A stretch of 64,000 nucleotides of DNA from the NCBI RefSeq assembly GCF_012927645.1, contig NZ_JABBMT010000005.1:62001-126000 (forward strand), in the 5' to 3' direction. Both the position numbers and the translations under genes were made by a program. The notes beneath the pieces are model-generated. The model made no database searches, had not been told where the DNA came from, and saw only the letters and a list, made by a program, of their open reading frames with translations. Source of the DNA: Pseudoalteromonas arctica. GTDB lineage: Bacteria > Pseudomonadota > Gammaproteobacteria > Enterobacterales > Alteromonadaceae. Positions 45,671 to 55,322 of this stretch are shown here, piece after piece. Within the stretch, counting starts at the first letter, position 1; the number at the start of each line of letters is the position of its first letter.

Positions 45671-46179
45671 AGCGACTTTTTAATCATTAAACGACTTGCT
45701 ATAACGCTCATCAGTATCAGAGTAAATGCGGCAAAAATGATCTCCATCCACGCCGGCATACTTAGCCCTGCGAATTGCCAATCGATGTTGCCGCAGTCAC
45801 CTGTTGCAGCAAAAAAATGTGGTATCCATTCGTGTAATGGTAATGGGAAATTAGGTTCGAATTCACAGCTAAACGCAAAAGGATCGGTGGTAGTTTGCAT
45901 ATCGATATGTTCGCGTGCAATTAAATAACCCCAAATACTAGCAACTGCCCATGCAGAAAATGCTGTTAGACGGCATATTATATTAGAGGGTTTAATGGCA
46001 CCGAGTAACCCTGCGGCTAATAACCCTAGCATGGCGGTACGTTGGTAAATACACATAATGCATGGCTCTAAGCCCATTTGATATTGAAAAAACAATGCGA
46101 TTGCTTCAAAAATAAAAGCGCTAAAGGCGAGTAGTAACCAAGCACTGCGTTGTTGGGCTAAATTTGCTAACCAAGTCAT
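45667..46179 (-). CDS. dsbB: Disulfide bond protein DsbB
   Basis: A 170-residue protein with four membrane helices. The first redox pair is in PCIMCIYQR, the second pair is C in FSCEFEPN and C in ATGDCG. DsbB reoxidises DsbA and passes electrons to quinone. It is upstream of a small overlapping membrane-protein gene. Confidence 0.95.
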   Translation of the reverse strand: MTWLANLAQQRSAWLLLAFSAFIFEAIALFFQYQMGLEPCIMCIYQRTAMLGLLAAGLLGAIKPSNIICRLTAFSAWAVASIWGYLIAREHIDMQTTTDPFAFSCEFEPNFPLPLHEWIPHFFAATGDCGNIDWQFAGLSMPAWMEIIFAAFTLILMSVIASRLMIKKSL

Positions 46180-46316
46180 AACATATCCAATCTATAATTT
46201 GTGGATCAATTATGACTTAGTCATTAAACCAGGCGCAAGGATAAATATGATTTTGTAGGCAATAATTGGGAAGCCAATGAGGTAGGAAGCCACAAGGTGT
46301 AGTTAACATCTCATTT

Positions 46317-46403
46317 GGAGGTGATTTAGAAACGTTAGCTTTCGCCACCTTATTATTTATTTGTGCCAGTTTGAGTTTAGGATTAGTGCTATCACATAGT
46401 TAA
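46317..46403 (+). other. Possible micro-ORF with perfect Shine-Dalgarno but no standard start
   Basis: GGAGGTGAT (46317-46325) is the full complement of the 16S 3' end. The next open frame (46326-46403) encodes about 25 residues with one hydrophobic helix (FATLLFICASLSLGLVLS) and stops tail-to-tail with gloA. No ATG, GTG or TTG lies at usable distance in frame, so translation is doubtful: it could be a relic, use a rare start, or contain a sequence error. Confidence 0.25.
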
Positions 46404-46798
46404 AATTGGCTATTATCTTTTTTCTGAATTAGTTCAATCACATAGCCATCAGGGTCCTTCACAAACGCAATCTCTGTAGTGCCGCCTTTCACAGATCCAG
46501 GTTCACGGCTTACATTGCCACCAGCTGCTTTAATATCAGCACATGCTTTATAGATATCATCAAACTCAATGGCGATATGGCCATAAGCATTGCCTAAATC
46601 ATAGCTGTCGGTATCCCAGTTATAGGTCAGCTCTAGTACTGTTGTGTCTTTTTCATCGCCGTAGCCTACAAAGGCTAAAGTATAACGGTATTCTTCGTTA
46701 TCAGCACGGCGTAACTCTTTCATCGCGAGTACTTGAGTATAAAACTCAATTGATTTATCTAGATCAGCAACCCGTAACATGGTGTGTAGTAAACGCAT
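46400..46798 (-). CDS. gloA: Lactoylglutathione lyase (glyoxalase I)
   Basis: A 132-residue glyoxalase I. The four metal ligands are in place: His in LLHTMLRV, Glu in VLELTYNW, His in YGHIAIEF and Glu in YVIELI. It isomerises the methylglyoxal-glutathione hemithioacetal. Monocistronic as far as can be seen. Confidence 0.96.
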   Translation of the reverse strand: MRLLHTMLRVADLDKSIEFYTQVLAMKELRRADNEEYRYTLAFVGYGDEKDTTVLELTYNWDTDSYDLGNAYGHIAIEFDDIYKACADIKAAGGNVSREPGSVKGGTTEIAFVKDPDGYVIELIQKKDNSQF

Positions 46799-47226
46799 TT
46801 GGTGCCCCTATGGTTTTATATTGAAATAAGAATACTTGTAGTTGATAAAAATGGGTATAACTACTTGAGCCTGCTTTTAGCTAAGTAGGGAGTAAATCGA
46901 CTACAGATCTTCTATCTAGCAGTGAGTATTCTATTGGTTAATATTCTCTTGGGCAACCTAAGGGAAATAAGAAAGTTATACTTTTGCGTGCTAAGTCATC
47001 CTAAATTAAAATTTTCATAAAGGATTACTTATGTCTATGCTTACACTAAGAGGGTTCAGTCGCTTACTTATGAGCTTTTGGTCAGGAGTATATTAGCTAA
47101 ACTTAACTATTTGCGTTCAACCTATCATAGATTAATTTATTTTTTTAAGTATGAAAAAATTTTAATTCGGTCAGTTAAGGATATATAGTTTATTTTAAGT
47201 AAGCTATTGAAATAAAGAGAAATCAT
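46799..47226. other. Intergenic region between gloA and the chemoreceptor gene
   Basis: This AT-rich 428-base gap separates two divergent genes. I see no RNA gene and no sigma-28 or sigma-54 element. A 21-codon frame (47031-47096) follows AAAGGA and starts MSMLTLRGFS, but nothing else supports it. Confidence 0.5.
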
Positions 47227-48861
47227 ATGAAATTGAAAGATTTAAGTGTTGGTAAGAAAATATGGGGGAGCTTTTCTCTGGTATTTATCATTTTTTTAAT
47301 ATTAACCTTAGTAATGAACAAGAGTTTATCTGAACTCGATGCTAATGTTGATACTATTATCCAAGATAGCTTACCCTCGATCACTGAGTTAAAGAATATA
47401 CAGGTTATTTTAACTGAAATTCGTAAAGATGAGTTCTCATTGATCCCAAATGCTGAAAACCCTAAATTACCGGTATGGTTAGAAGAGCTTAACCAAAAAC
47501 GCGTATTAGTAGAGGAAACTTTAAAAAAATATGAGGCACTTTCTATTTCAGATGCTGAAATTCAAGCACTAAACAAATTTAAGTTAACGTGGGAGACTTA
47601 CCAAAGTGAAACGCATCAATATGCACAGCTCTTGTTATCAGGACAGTTAGAAAAAGCTAATAACGTTGTATTAATGAGCTTCCAAGCTTATACAGATGCT
47701 ATCGCGAATTTAGATACCGCTATTGAATTAAATGAATTAGCAGTCGAGAGTATATCTCGCACTGTTGAAAGTAAGTTGAATTCTACCATGTGGGTTTCGC
47801 TCGTTGGTGCATTAATCGTAATAGCTTTTATTGTTATTGCTTCTTTATGGCTTGTGCAATCGGTTCGTAAACCTGTACAGCATGCCCTCACATTCGCCTC
47901 AGCCATTGCCAAAGGCAAGTTAAATACTGTTTTAGACGATGAAAGTTTAAGCAAAGATGAGCTCGGTAACTTATTATTGCAAATTAATTTGATGCAAAAT
48001 AATTTAAACAACCTCGTTACAGAAGTGAATGATGCAACAATTCAACTAACATCAGCGGTTGAAGAGGTAAGTGCTATTTCGTCTCAAACAGCATCTGGTA
48101 TGCAAAATCAGCAGTTAGAACTTCATTCTGTGGCATCCGCAATGACACAGATGCAAGCCGCAGTATCTGAGGTGGCGCAAAATACAGAGCTTGCAGCCAG
48201 CTCCGCTAATGATTCTGCAAATATGGCTAAAAATGGCAGTTTATTACTAGAGCAGATGGTTACTGAGATTTCTAAAGTATCATCAACGATTGATGAATCA
48301 GGGCGACTTGCAAATGACTTAGAGGCGAGTTCAAATAATATCAATGTTGTTGTTGATGTAATTGGTGCTATAGCAGAGCAAACGAATTTGCTAGCCCTCA
48401 ATGCTGCAATTGAAGCAGCTAGGGCGGGGGAGCAAGGCAGAGGGTTTGCCGTTGTCGCTGACGAAGTGCGTTCACTTGCAAAAAGAACACAAGACTCAAC
48501 AAGAGAAATTGTTGATATTGTTGAGCAATTACAGAAAAAGTCAAAAGCGATGGAAGTATCAAGTAGACAATGCCACGAAGGAATTGTTTCATGTGTTGAG
48601 CAAGCAAAAAATGCCGGTACGCAAATCGACGAAATCGAAGAATCAGTTAATCAAATTGCTGATATGAGCACGCAAATAGCCACGGCTTGTAGTGAGCAAA
48701 CTGCGGTATCAGAAGACTTGAACCGCAGTGTTGAACACATTAATAACTCATCAACAGAAATGGCAGAGGGGACTTCTCAAACAGCGATTGCATGTAGTGA
48801 AATAAGTAAACTAGCGCATGGTTTAAAAGAGCGGCTAAGTCGCTTTGAACTGCGCAATTAA
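47227..48861 (+). CDS. Methyl-accepting chemotaxis protein
   Basis: A 544-residue receptor: membrane helix 12-30, a periplasmic four-helix sensor domain (to about 188), second helix 190-212, HAMP domain, then the signalling hairpin with the conserved tip [18 protein letters not shown] and [13 protein letters not shown]. It reports to CheA/CheW. The ligand cannot be inferred. No C-terminal CheR-tether pentapeptide is present (ends RFELRN). Confidence 0.95.
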   Translation: MKLKDLSVGKKIWGSFSLVFIIFLILTLVMNKSLSELDANVDTIIQDSLPSITELKNIQVILTEIRKDEFSLIPNAENPKLPVWLEELNQKRVLVEETLKKYEALSISDAEIQALNKFKLTWETYQSETHQYAQLLLSGQLEKANNVVLMSFQAYTDAIANLDTAIELNELAVESISRTVESKLNSTMWVSLVGALIVIAFIVIASLWLVQSVRKPVQHALTFASAIAKGKLNTVLDDESLSKDELGNLLLQINLMQNNLNNLVTEVNDATIQLTSAVEEVSAISSQTASGMQNQQLELHSVASAMTQMQAAVSEVAQNTELAASSANDSANMAKNGSLLLEQMVTEISKVSSTIDESGRLANDLEASSNNINVVVDVIGAIAEQTNLLALNAAIEAARAGEQGRGFAVVADEVRSLAKRTQDSTREIVDIVEQLQKKSKAMEVSSRQCHEGIVSCVEQAKNAGTQIDEIEESVNQIADMSTQIATACSEQTAVSEDLNRSVEHINNSSTEMAEGTSQTAIACSEISKLAHGLKERLSRFELRN

Positions 48862-48883
48862 TACCTGAAATTAGTCTAAATAT

Positions 48884-48920
48884 AAGCCGCGGACATTCAT
48901 AAAATGATCGCGGCTTTTTT
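48884..48920 (+). terminator. Intrinsic terminator after the chemoreceptor gene
   Basis: AAGCCGCG (48884-48891) pairs with CGCGGCTT (48909-48916), then a T-run to 48920. Confidence 0.85.
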
Positions 48921-48950
48921 AAACTCTAAACTGGGGTTAAACGACAGCCT

Positions 48951-50861
48951 TTACTGTTTAACTTTACCCTTAAGAACATAGATTTCACCATCAAAACTCC
49001 CCTGAATCGTCAAACCTTGCCCAGCTAACTCTTTTAGATAGTCTATATGTTCCTCAGTAATATGCTGCCCAGGCACCAAAAGCGGAATGCCTGGTGGATA
49101 GGGGGTAACTAAACCGGCACAAATACGGTTGTTACTTTTAGCGATAGGCACAGATTCGCGCTCACCATAAAAAGCATCACTTGGAATACACGCAAGGTCT
49201 ATTGCTGGTAGATTCTCAGGCAAGCGAGATCGTCGCGTCGATTTTGACAACTTCACTTTACCGCTGTCGAGTTTCTTCAGCGCATTGTAAAGGCGAATTA
49301 TTTTTGAGCGCGTGCCGCCAAGAGTCAGTAACACCAAAATGGTACTGTGAGTGTACTTCTCTATTTCTAGGCCAATTTCATCCAGCAGGTATTTATGAAT
49401 ATCCTTTAATGAATAAGGTAATTCGCTAATATCGATGAGAATTTTTAGCGGATCGTGACCCATGTTATCACCACTAAAGTGTGGAAATATTTCCATAAAG
49501 TCTTCTTTACCAAGAACTTTAATCTGCTTGAGTGACGCCATCTGTTGTTTAAATTCTTCCACATGGTTCAACAAAGCATTGAGTAGCTTATAGCCTTCCA
49601 TCTCTAACTGCTTTTGGCACACATCAAGAGAGGCGATTAGCTGATATTTAGGCGATGTACTGGCGTAAATACTGTAAATTTCGCGAAAGAAGTCGGCATC
49701 GAAATCAGGGTCATTAACATGAATGTAAGACGCTTGAGAAAATGCCGATACCACTTTATGCGCTGAATGAGTGACGTAGTCAGCGCCAGCATGGATTGCT
49801 GAATAATAACGCAAGCTAGGATGGAAAAGGGAATAAGCAAACCAGGCTTCGTCAATAAATACTTTAATACCATGTTGATGGGCAAACTCGACCACTTGTT
49901 TCAGATCGCTCAGCAGACCATCGTAAGTACAACCGGTGAGAACCAGCAATTTTGCATCGGTATTTTGTTCTATCGCCTGTTTAATGTCGGCCAACGACGG
50001 CGGCGCGAAGATGCCATATTTTGGATTTAAAATACTCGACAAATAAACAGGTAAACTCGCTGATTGTAAAATGCCATAGTGCACAGATTTATGGCAATTG
50101 CGGTCGATGATCACTTTATCGCCCTTGCGCAGCAATGTCTGTAAGATGATTTTATTTGAGGTAGACGACCCATTGGTAACGAAATAGGTATGCTTAACCT
50201 CAAACGTCGCCGCTGCTGACTCTTGGGCACGGCCAATGGTATTGGTGCTATCTGACAATGAACCTAACGAATCGACTGAAACAGACAGATCGCCAACGAA
50301 GACATTACGACCATAAAACTGATAAAAATCTTTAATATAAGGGGAATTTCTAAAGCTGGAGCCGCCGCTGTGACCCGGTGTATGCCAAGAATCGTTTGCT
50401 TCGCCAACATAACGGCGATACGCCGTCCAAAATGGGGTTTCTGAGCGGTCATCGAAATCGTTGATCATATAGCCTAAAATTGCTTCAGGATCAGAAATCA
50501 CCTCATCTTTAAAAAAGAAAGACTCAATCTCCTCCGACTCATTAACTATTTCAAGCCCTTTCGTATCATCGCCAATAACATAAACGGGCAACTCAAGGCG
50601 GATCCCCTTTAACTGCTCGATAAAGCGACTATAAGTGCGTTCGCCAACCTTATTTTGTAAATCCCAACTAAGTACCACGGCCTGAATATCGCCATCTTCT
50701 TCAACACATTCTAGTGCTTGCTTAAGCTCGAGATGTTCAATGATATCAATGTGAATATCATCTCGCTCAAAATTTGGGATGGTTTTCGACAGATTAGTAG
50801 AAAGCTCTTGCAAGGTGGCGGGGTCTTGCTCAATTAACAAGATACGAAGTATAGGCAACAT
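48951..50861 (-). CDS. PLP-dependent Orn/Lys/Arg decarboxylase family protein
   Basis: A 636-residue fold-type I decarboxylase with an N-terminal receiver-like wing (1-130), the PLP domain with CHKSVHYG, FIDEAWFAYS and the Schiff-base lysine in HSAHKVVS, and a C-terminal domain with the late motif GLVTPYPPGIPLLVPG. It is about 70-120 residues shorter than E. coli inducible decarboxylases. Substrate (Arg, Lys or Orn) cannot be told. Its products would be polyamine precursors or acid-stress amines. Confidence 0.88.
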   Translation of the reverse strand: MLPILRILLIEQDPATLQELSTNLSKTIPNFERDDIHIDIIEHLELKQALECVEEDGDIQAVVLSWDLQNKVGERTYSRFIEQLKGIRLELPVYVIGDDTKGLEIVNESEEIESFFFKDEVISDPEAILGYMINDFDDRSETPFWTAYRRYVGEANDSWHTPGHSGGSSFRNSPYIKDFYQFYGRNVFVGDLSVSVDSLGSLSDSTNTIGRAQESAAATFEVKHTYFVTNGSSTSNKIILQTLLRKGDKVIIDRNCHKSVHYGILQSASLPVYLSSILNPKYGIFAPPSLADIKQAIEQNTDAKLLVLTGCTYDGLLSDLKQVVEFAHQHGIKVFIDEAWFAYSLFHPSLRYYSAIHAGADYVTHSAHKVVSAFSQASYIHVNDPDFDADFFREIYSIYASTSPKYQLIASLDVCQKQLEMEGYKLLNALLNHVEEFKQQMASLKQIKVLGKEDFMEIFPHFSGDNMGHDPLKILIDISELPYSLKDIHKYLLDEIGLEIEKYTHSTILVLLTLGGTRSKIIRLYNALKKLDSGKVKLSKSTRRSRLPENLPAIDLACIPSDAFYGERESVPIAKSNNRICAGLVTPYPPGIPLLVPGQHITEEHIDYLKELAGQGLTIQGSFDGEIYVLKGKVKQ

Positions 50862-51049
50862 AAGAATTCTCGCAATAAAATTTCATAATGCTCAACAGCA
50901 TAACTAAAGGATTGACGCTTGTGAAATTAATACTTTGAAAATGTTCTAATAATTGCTAATACATTTGTTCGCATAAAAAGATTTTATTCAAACTTAGTTA
51001 AAGGATATCGAAAAATGAGCCTGTGCTATTGATAGATTTTGGTATTTAT

Positions 51050-51295
51050 CTAATCAGTCTTTTCTTTAAACTCACACAAGTCTTCAATAATACAGCTACC
51101 GCATTTTGGTTTGCGGGCCACACAGGTATAACGCCCGTGAAGAATAAGCCAGTGGTGTACGTCTACTTTAAATTCTTTTGTGATCACTTTTTCAAGCTTG
51201 TGTTCAACCTCAACTACATTTTTACCCATCGCAAATTTGGTACGGTTAGATACGCGGTCAATATGCGTGTCTACAGCGATGGTCGGCCAGCCGAA
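51050..51295 (-). pseudogene. 3' fragment of endonuclease III gene (nth remnant)
   Basis: The frame encodes the last 81 residues of Nth (from FGWPTIAVDTHIDRV to the end), including the catalytic Asp and the four FeS cysteines, but lacks residues 1-129 with the HhH and Lys120. It aligns without gaps to the complete nth at 53954-54586; 73 of 81 residues match by hand count. Upstream the frame continues about 20 unrelated codons to an ATG at 51355, probably by chance. It is a broken duplicate, not a working glycosylase. Confidence 0.9.
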
Positions 51296-51340
51296 AGATA
51301 ATAAAGGTGAATAAGTAGTGCGCAAGAAGTATAGATACCC

Positions 51341-51383
51341 AAACCACCTCTTCACTTATAGCCTAAAACCACCTACAATAGCC
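51341..51383 (+). promoter_or_regulatory. Promoter with direct repeats before the Cys-rich gene
   Basis: TTCACT (51351-51356) and TACAAT (51374-51379) are spaced 17 bases, a plausible sigma-70 promoter. AAACCACCT occurs at 51341-51349 and 51366-51374, in each case followed by ATAGCC, so one copy abuts each promoter element. This could be an operator for a metal-responsive regulator; no family consensus was recognised. Confidence 0.45.
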
Positions 51384-51405
51384 ACGATTCTTGTTAGAGA
51401 TACTT

Positions 51406-51786
51406 ATGTTTAAATCATTGTCACAATTGTTATTTATGATAATCCTATTAGTTGCCTTTGTTGGGCAAACAATGGCTTATTCGTTAATGACGTCGTATGA
51501 CAGTATCTCTGAACTTCAAACAAGCACTCAACTCCAACCTTTTAGCACCGAACATTCGTCGGCAAAAAGTGCTTCAGAAGATGATTGTTGTGACGTTGAA
51601 TGTTGCGAAAATGAATGTATTTGCCCAGCAAATGCTTGTGCTTCTATGCTTTATTTATATAGTAACCTACCTCTATCTGAGTTAGTGGTTATCAGTGAGT
51701 CACTGAACTTGCTCTCTACTCAAGCGACATTCTTTACTGCTACATCTCTTTATCGGCCGCCAATTTTTACCTCAGAGCCAATATAA
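51406..51786 (+). CDS. Small secreted Cys-rich protein, probable metal binding
   Basis: 126 residues with a signal peptide (cut near TMAYS) and a central cysteine cluster: CC, then VECC, then CICPANAC within about 20 residues. Such patterns are known in small proteins beside TonB receptors and metal-resistance genes. I start at ATG 51406, six bases after AGAGA; TTG 51391 is less likely. It is 86 bases before the receptor gene and probably in its operon. Exact family not recognised; copper or zinc binding is inference. Confidence 0.75.
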   Translation: MFKSLSQLLFMIILLVAFVGQTMAYSLMTSYDSISELQTSTQLQPFSTEHSSAKSASEDDCCDVECCENECICPANACASMLYLYSNLPLSELVVISESLNLLSTQATFFTATSLYRPPIFTSEPI

Positions 51787-51872
51787 AACTAGTTACATCC
51801 ACATTAAAAAACATAAACAATTCTTTTAAATTGTGATTAATTCACAGTTTTTAGCATTATTTGAGGTAAAAA

Positions 51873-53843
51873 ATGCTGACCAAATATTTCAAAGTAGTAC
51901 TCGCTGTGCTGTTCGCTCCTTCAATTTCTTATGCGAGTGAAGGAGAACATCATCATGAACATGACGAAAAGAAGATTGAAAAAATTCAAGTAACCGCATC
52001 ACGCCTTGGCCGTATTGTAACTGAATCAGCCACTCGTACAGAAATTATTAATGGTGAAGAAGTCCAAGAAAAAGCCTTAATGAGACCGGGTAATATCTCG
52101 ATGTTAGTTGCCGAAACGGGCGGTGTACGCGTACAAAATACCTCTCCAGCTTTAGGTAGCGCGAATATTCGATTGCAAAGTTTGTATGGACGCTATACCC
52201 AGTTACTCAGTGACGGCTTACCATTATATGGTGGCCAAACCGCATCAATAGGTTTGCTACAAATACCGCCGACAGATCTGGCTAATGTTGAGATCATCAA
52301 AGGATCGGCATCATCGCTGTATGGTGGCTCAGCACTTGGTGGAGTGATTAATTTAATTTCTCGTACGCCGTCTGATGAATTTGAAGGCGAAGTGCTATTA
52401 AATGCGACATCTAAAAACGGCCAAGACATCACCTCATACTTTGCTTCTCCGGTTAATGAGACTATCAGCGCATCAGTAACCACGGGCTTACACAACCAAG
52501 AACAGCAAGATTTGGATGATGACGGTTGGCTTGATATGGCTGCGTATAAACGTGCCACTATTCGCCCTCGTGTTTATTGGGAAAGTGAAAGCGGCGCTAA
52601 CTTGTACCTTACATTTGGAGCAATGAAAGAAGAACGAGAAGGCGGCACTGAAGAGGGCGCAACAATGCCCGACGGCAATTCATTTATTCAAAGCCAAGAT
52701 TCACTGAGGCTTGATAGTGGTTTTATCTTTGACCAACCGCTTGGAGAGGTGCTTAACCTAAACGTTCGTGGCTCGGCTATGCGCCAAGATCACGATCATG
52801 TTTACGGCATAGTTGAAGAAAATGATGTCCACGAAAGTTATTTAGTCGAATCAAGTATCGCAGGGTATAACGATAAAATAGCATGGCTTGTTGGGGGAGC
52901 TTATCAATCAGACCGTTTTGACTCAGAAGACTTCTCAGAATTTAACTATAGCTACCAAGTCCCGGGATTATTCTCGCAAGTTGATTATGAAGCGACTGAC
53001 GATATCTCCATGTCACTTAGTGCGCGTACCGATTGGCATAGCGAATATGGCACACAGTTTAGCCCTCGGGTTTCGATGTTATATAAACCTAAAGATTGGG
53101 TTATTCGAGGCTCTTACGGAGAAGGTTTTTTTGCACCAACACCGTTTATAGAAGATATTGAGGATGTAGGTTTATCTCGCCTAGCACCACTTGATAATAT
53201 TGAAGAAGAGCAAGCAACAACGGCGTCAATCGACATCAGTTATGTGTTTGATAGTATTGAAACCAGTCTCACTTTATTTGCTTCTGACGTTGATAATGTC
53301 ACTGAGCTTGAAGTCATTAGTCCAACCGAAACAACGTCTGATAAACAAGTACGTTTAGTCAATGCTTCTGGACAAAGTGAAATTAGGGGAGCAGAACTTT
53401 TACTTCGTTATCGCTGGCGAGACCTAAAGTTCACAGGTAGTTATTTATACACCGACGCAACTAAGCAAAATGAAACTGGCAAAGGCCGAGAGTCACTTGC
53501 ACTAACACCGAAACATTCAGCAGGCGCAGTGATTATGTGGGAGGAGCACGGTAGTCATTTAGTCGGTTTTGAAGCTTATTACACCGGCACACAGCGCTTA
53601 GAAGGTAACCCTTACCGTAACCATAGCGATGCTTATTGGCATCTAGGCTTACTTGGTCAAATAACGATTGGTAAAGTGAGTTACTTCTTAAATGCAGAAA
53701 ATCTACTTAATATACGTCAAACAGAAGATGAGTCACTTTTATTACCAACGCAAGAGCCAAGCGGGCGATGGACGACAGATATTTGGTCACGTAATGATGG
53801 CTTTACTGTCAACGCTGGTATTCGTGTTCAATTTGGTCATTAA
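51873..53843 (+). CDS. TonB-dependent outer-membrane receptor, probable metal uptake
   Basis: A 656-residue receptor: signal peptide (1-21), a His-rich tract GEHHHEHDEK, a TonB-box-like segment (KIQVTASR), plug domain (NVEIIKGSASSLYGGSALGG) and a beta-barrel to the C-terminus. His/Asp clusters recur in barrel loops (RQDHDHVYG). Histidine-rich N-termini are seen in zinc and copper receptors of this class, so a metal substrate is likely but unproven. It ends at a good terminator and is bracketed by nth sequences. Confidence 0.9.
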   Translation: MLTKYFKVVLAVLFAPSISYASEGEHHHEHDEKKIEKIQVTASRLGRIVTESATRTEIINGEEVQEKALMRPGNISMLVAETGGVRVQNTSPALGSANIRLQSLYGRYTQLLSDGLPLYGGQTASIGLLQIPPTDLANVEIIKGSASSLYGGSALGGVINLISRTPSDEFEGEVLLNATSKNGQDITSYFASPVNETISASVTTGLHNQEQQDLDDDGWLDMAAYKRATIRPRVYWESESGANLYLTFGAMKEEREGGTEEGATMPDGNSFIQSQDSLRLDSGFIFDQPLGEVLNLNVRGSAMRQDHDHVYGIVEENDVHESYLVESSIAGYNDKIAWLVGGAYQSDRFDSEDFSEFNYSYQVPGLFSQVDYEATDDISMSLSARTDWHSEYGTQFSPRVSMLYKPKDWVIRGSYGEGFFAPTPFIEDIEDVGLSRLAPLDNIEEEQATTASIDISYVFDSIETSLTLFASDVDNVTELEVISPTETTSDKQVRLVNASGQSEIRGAELLLRYRWRDLKFTGSYLYTDATKQNETGKGRESLALTPKHSAGAVIMWEEHGSHLVGFEAYYTGTQRLEGNPYRNHSDAYWHLGLLGQITIGKVSYFLNAENLLNIRQTEDESLLLPTQEPSGRWTTDIWSRNDGFTVNAGIRVQFGH

Positions 53844-53862
53844 ATAGCGCTATATAGTAGGT

Positions 53863-53898
53863 CTTTAGGAGGTCTGGGTATTAGCCTCCTAAAGTTTT
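53863..53898 (+). terminator. Intrinsic terminator after the TonB receptor gene
   Basis: CTTTAGGAGG (53863-53872) pairs with CCTCCTAAAG (53885-53894), followed by TTTT. Confidence 0.85.
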
Positions 53899-53953
53899 AG
53901 ATGTTATTGAGTTGATTTATAGTGCTTTTGTAATTTGTTACTAACAGATTTTA

Positions 53954-54586
53954 TCACTCAGTCTTGTCTTTAAATTCACACAAGTCTTCAATAATACAAC
54001 TTCCACATTTTGGTTTGCGGGCGGTACAAGTATAACGTCCGTGTAGAATCAGCCAATGATGTACATCGACTTTAAATTCAGCTGGTACAACCTTTAGAAG
54101 CTTTTTCTCAACTTCAACCACGTTCTTACCCATGGCAAATTTAGTGCGGTTTGATACGCGGTCAATATGGGTGTCTACAGCGATGGTCGGCCAGCCGAAT
54201 GCAGTGTTGAGCACTACATTAGCCGTTTTACGGCCAACGCCGGGTAGGGCTTCTAGGGCTTCACGATTTTCAGGGACTATGCTGTTGTGTTTATCTACTA
54301 AAATTTGGCACATTTTGTAAACATTCGCAGCTTTGGAATTAAATAAACCGATGGTTTTAATATAATCGCGAAGTTTATCGTGGCCTAAATCTAAAATCGC
54401 TTGCGGTGTATTAGCAACCGGAAAGAGCTTTCGGGTAGCTTTATTTACCCCAACATCGGTTGCTTGTGCTGATAGTGTTACAGCAACTAATAGCTCAAAC
54501 GGGCTTGAATATTCAAGCTCGGTTTCTGGATGTGGGTTTTGCTCGCGCAAGCGAGAGAGTATTTCGTATCGTTTTTCTTTATTCAT
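53954..54586 (-). CDS. nth: Endonuclease III
   Basis: A complete 210-residue Nth. Lys120 in LPGVGRKTANVV, Asp138 in VDTHIDRV and the FeS cysteines 187, 194, 197 and 203 fall at the same positions as in E. coli. It removes oxidised pyrimidines from DNA. It closes the rsxABCDGE-nth operon as in E. coli. Its final 246 bases are duplicated, in diverged form, at 51050-51295. Confidence 0.97.
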   Translation of the reverse strand: MNKEKRYEILSRLREQNPHPETELEYSSPFELLVAVTLSAQATDVGVNKATRKLFPVANTPQAILDLGHDKLRDYIKTIGLFNSKAANVYKMCQILVDKHNSIVPENREALEALPGVGRKTANVVLNTAFGWPTIAVDTHIDRVSNRTKFAMGKNVVEVEKKLLKVVPAEFKVDVHHWLILHGRYTCTARKPKCGSCIIEDLCEFKDKTE

Positions 54587-54623
54587 GCAACTTAAACGTA
54601 CAGTAACTACTGCGCGCTTCCCT

Positions 54624-55322
54624 TTAAGTTAAACTGGTGACCCTTGCTCGAGGGCCTTTTTCGGCCGCTGGTGGTGTAACTTGCTTTGCTTTTATTTGTG
54701 CGTCAATGACATTTTTAGCAGCAATCAGTAAGCCTAAACCTAAAAATGCACCGGGTGGTAAAATAGCGAGTAAAAATTGATTATCAAAACTAAATACTTC
54801 AATGCGTAACACTGATGCCCATGAGCCCAGGAGTAAATCGGCGCCATCAAATAAGGTGCCTTGGCCGATCAGCTCACGCATTGCCCCAAGTACAACCAGC
54901 ACTACCATAAAGCCTGAGCCCATCATTAAACCGTCAAACGCTGATAAATGAATCGGGTTCTTAGAGGCATATGCTTCAGCGCGGCCGATAATAGCGCAGT
55001 TAGTAACTATCAGTGGAATAAAGATTCCCAGCGATTGATATAAGCCAAACGTATAAGCATTCATTAATAGCTGCACTATGGTGACAAAGCCTGCGATAAA
55101 CATCACAAATACAGGAATACGGATATCTTTTGGCACGAAATTACGCACCGCAGAAATTGTCACGTTCGAGCCAACTAATACCAGCAGAGTGGCTAAACCG
55201 AGACCCATCGCATTGGTTATCGTTGATGTGACGGCCAGCAAGGGGCATAAACCGAGTAATTGCACGAGGGCAGGGTTGTTTTTCCACATCCCTTCGTTAA
55301 ACAGTTCTTTTAATTGGCTCAT
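54624..55322 (-). CDS. rsxE: Electron transport complex subunit RsxE/RnfE
   Basis: A 232-residue membrane protein with six helices; [17 protein letters not shown] and [17 protein letters not shown] are the family marks, including the buried cysteines of the RnfA/E pair. Part of the inner-membrane Rsx/Rnf complex that moves electrons between ferredoxin-type carriers and NADH and, in E. coli, reduces SoxR. Overlaps rsxG. Confidence 0.96.
   Translation of the reverse strand: MSQLKELFNEGMWKNNPALVQLLGLCPLLAVTSTITNAMGLGLATLLVLVGSNVTISAVRNFVPKDIRIPVFVMFIAGFVTIVQLLMNAYTFGLYQSLGIFIPLIVTNCAIIGRAEAYASKNPIHLSAFDGLMMGSGFMVVLVVLGAMRELIGQGTLFDGADLLLGSWASVLRIEVFSFDNQFLLAILPPGAFLGLGLLIAAKNVIDAQIKAKQVTPPAAEKGPRARVTSLT

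Noticed and set aside
51023..51301. 92-codon plus-strand frame over the nth fragment
   Set aside because: It is the antisense of the nth remnant; the coding match is on the minus strand.
51050..54586. Insertion sequence or prophage as the cause of the nth duplication
   Set aside because: No transposase, integrase or terminal inverted repeats were found between the nth copies.
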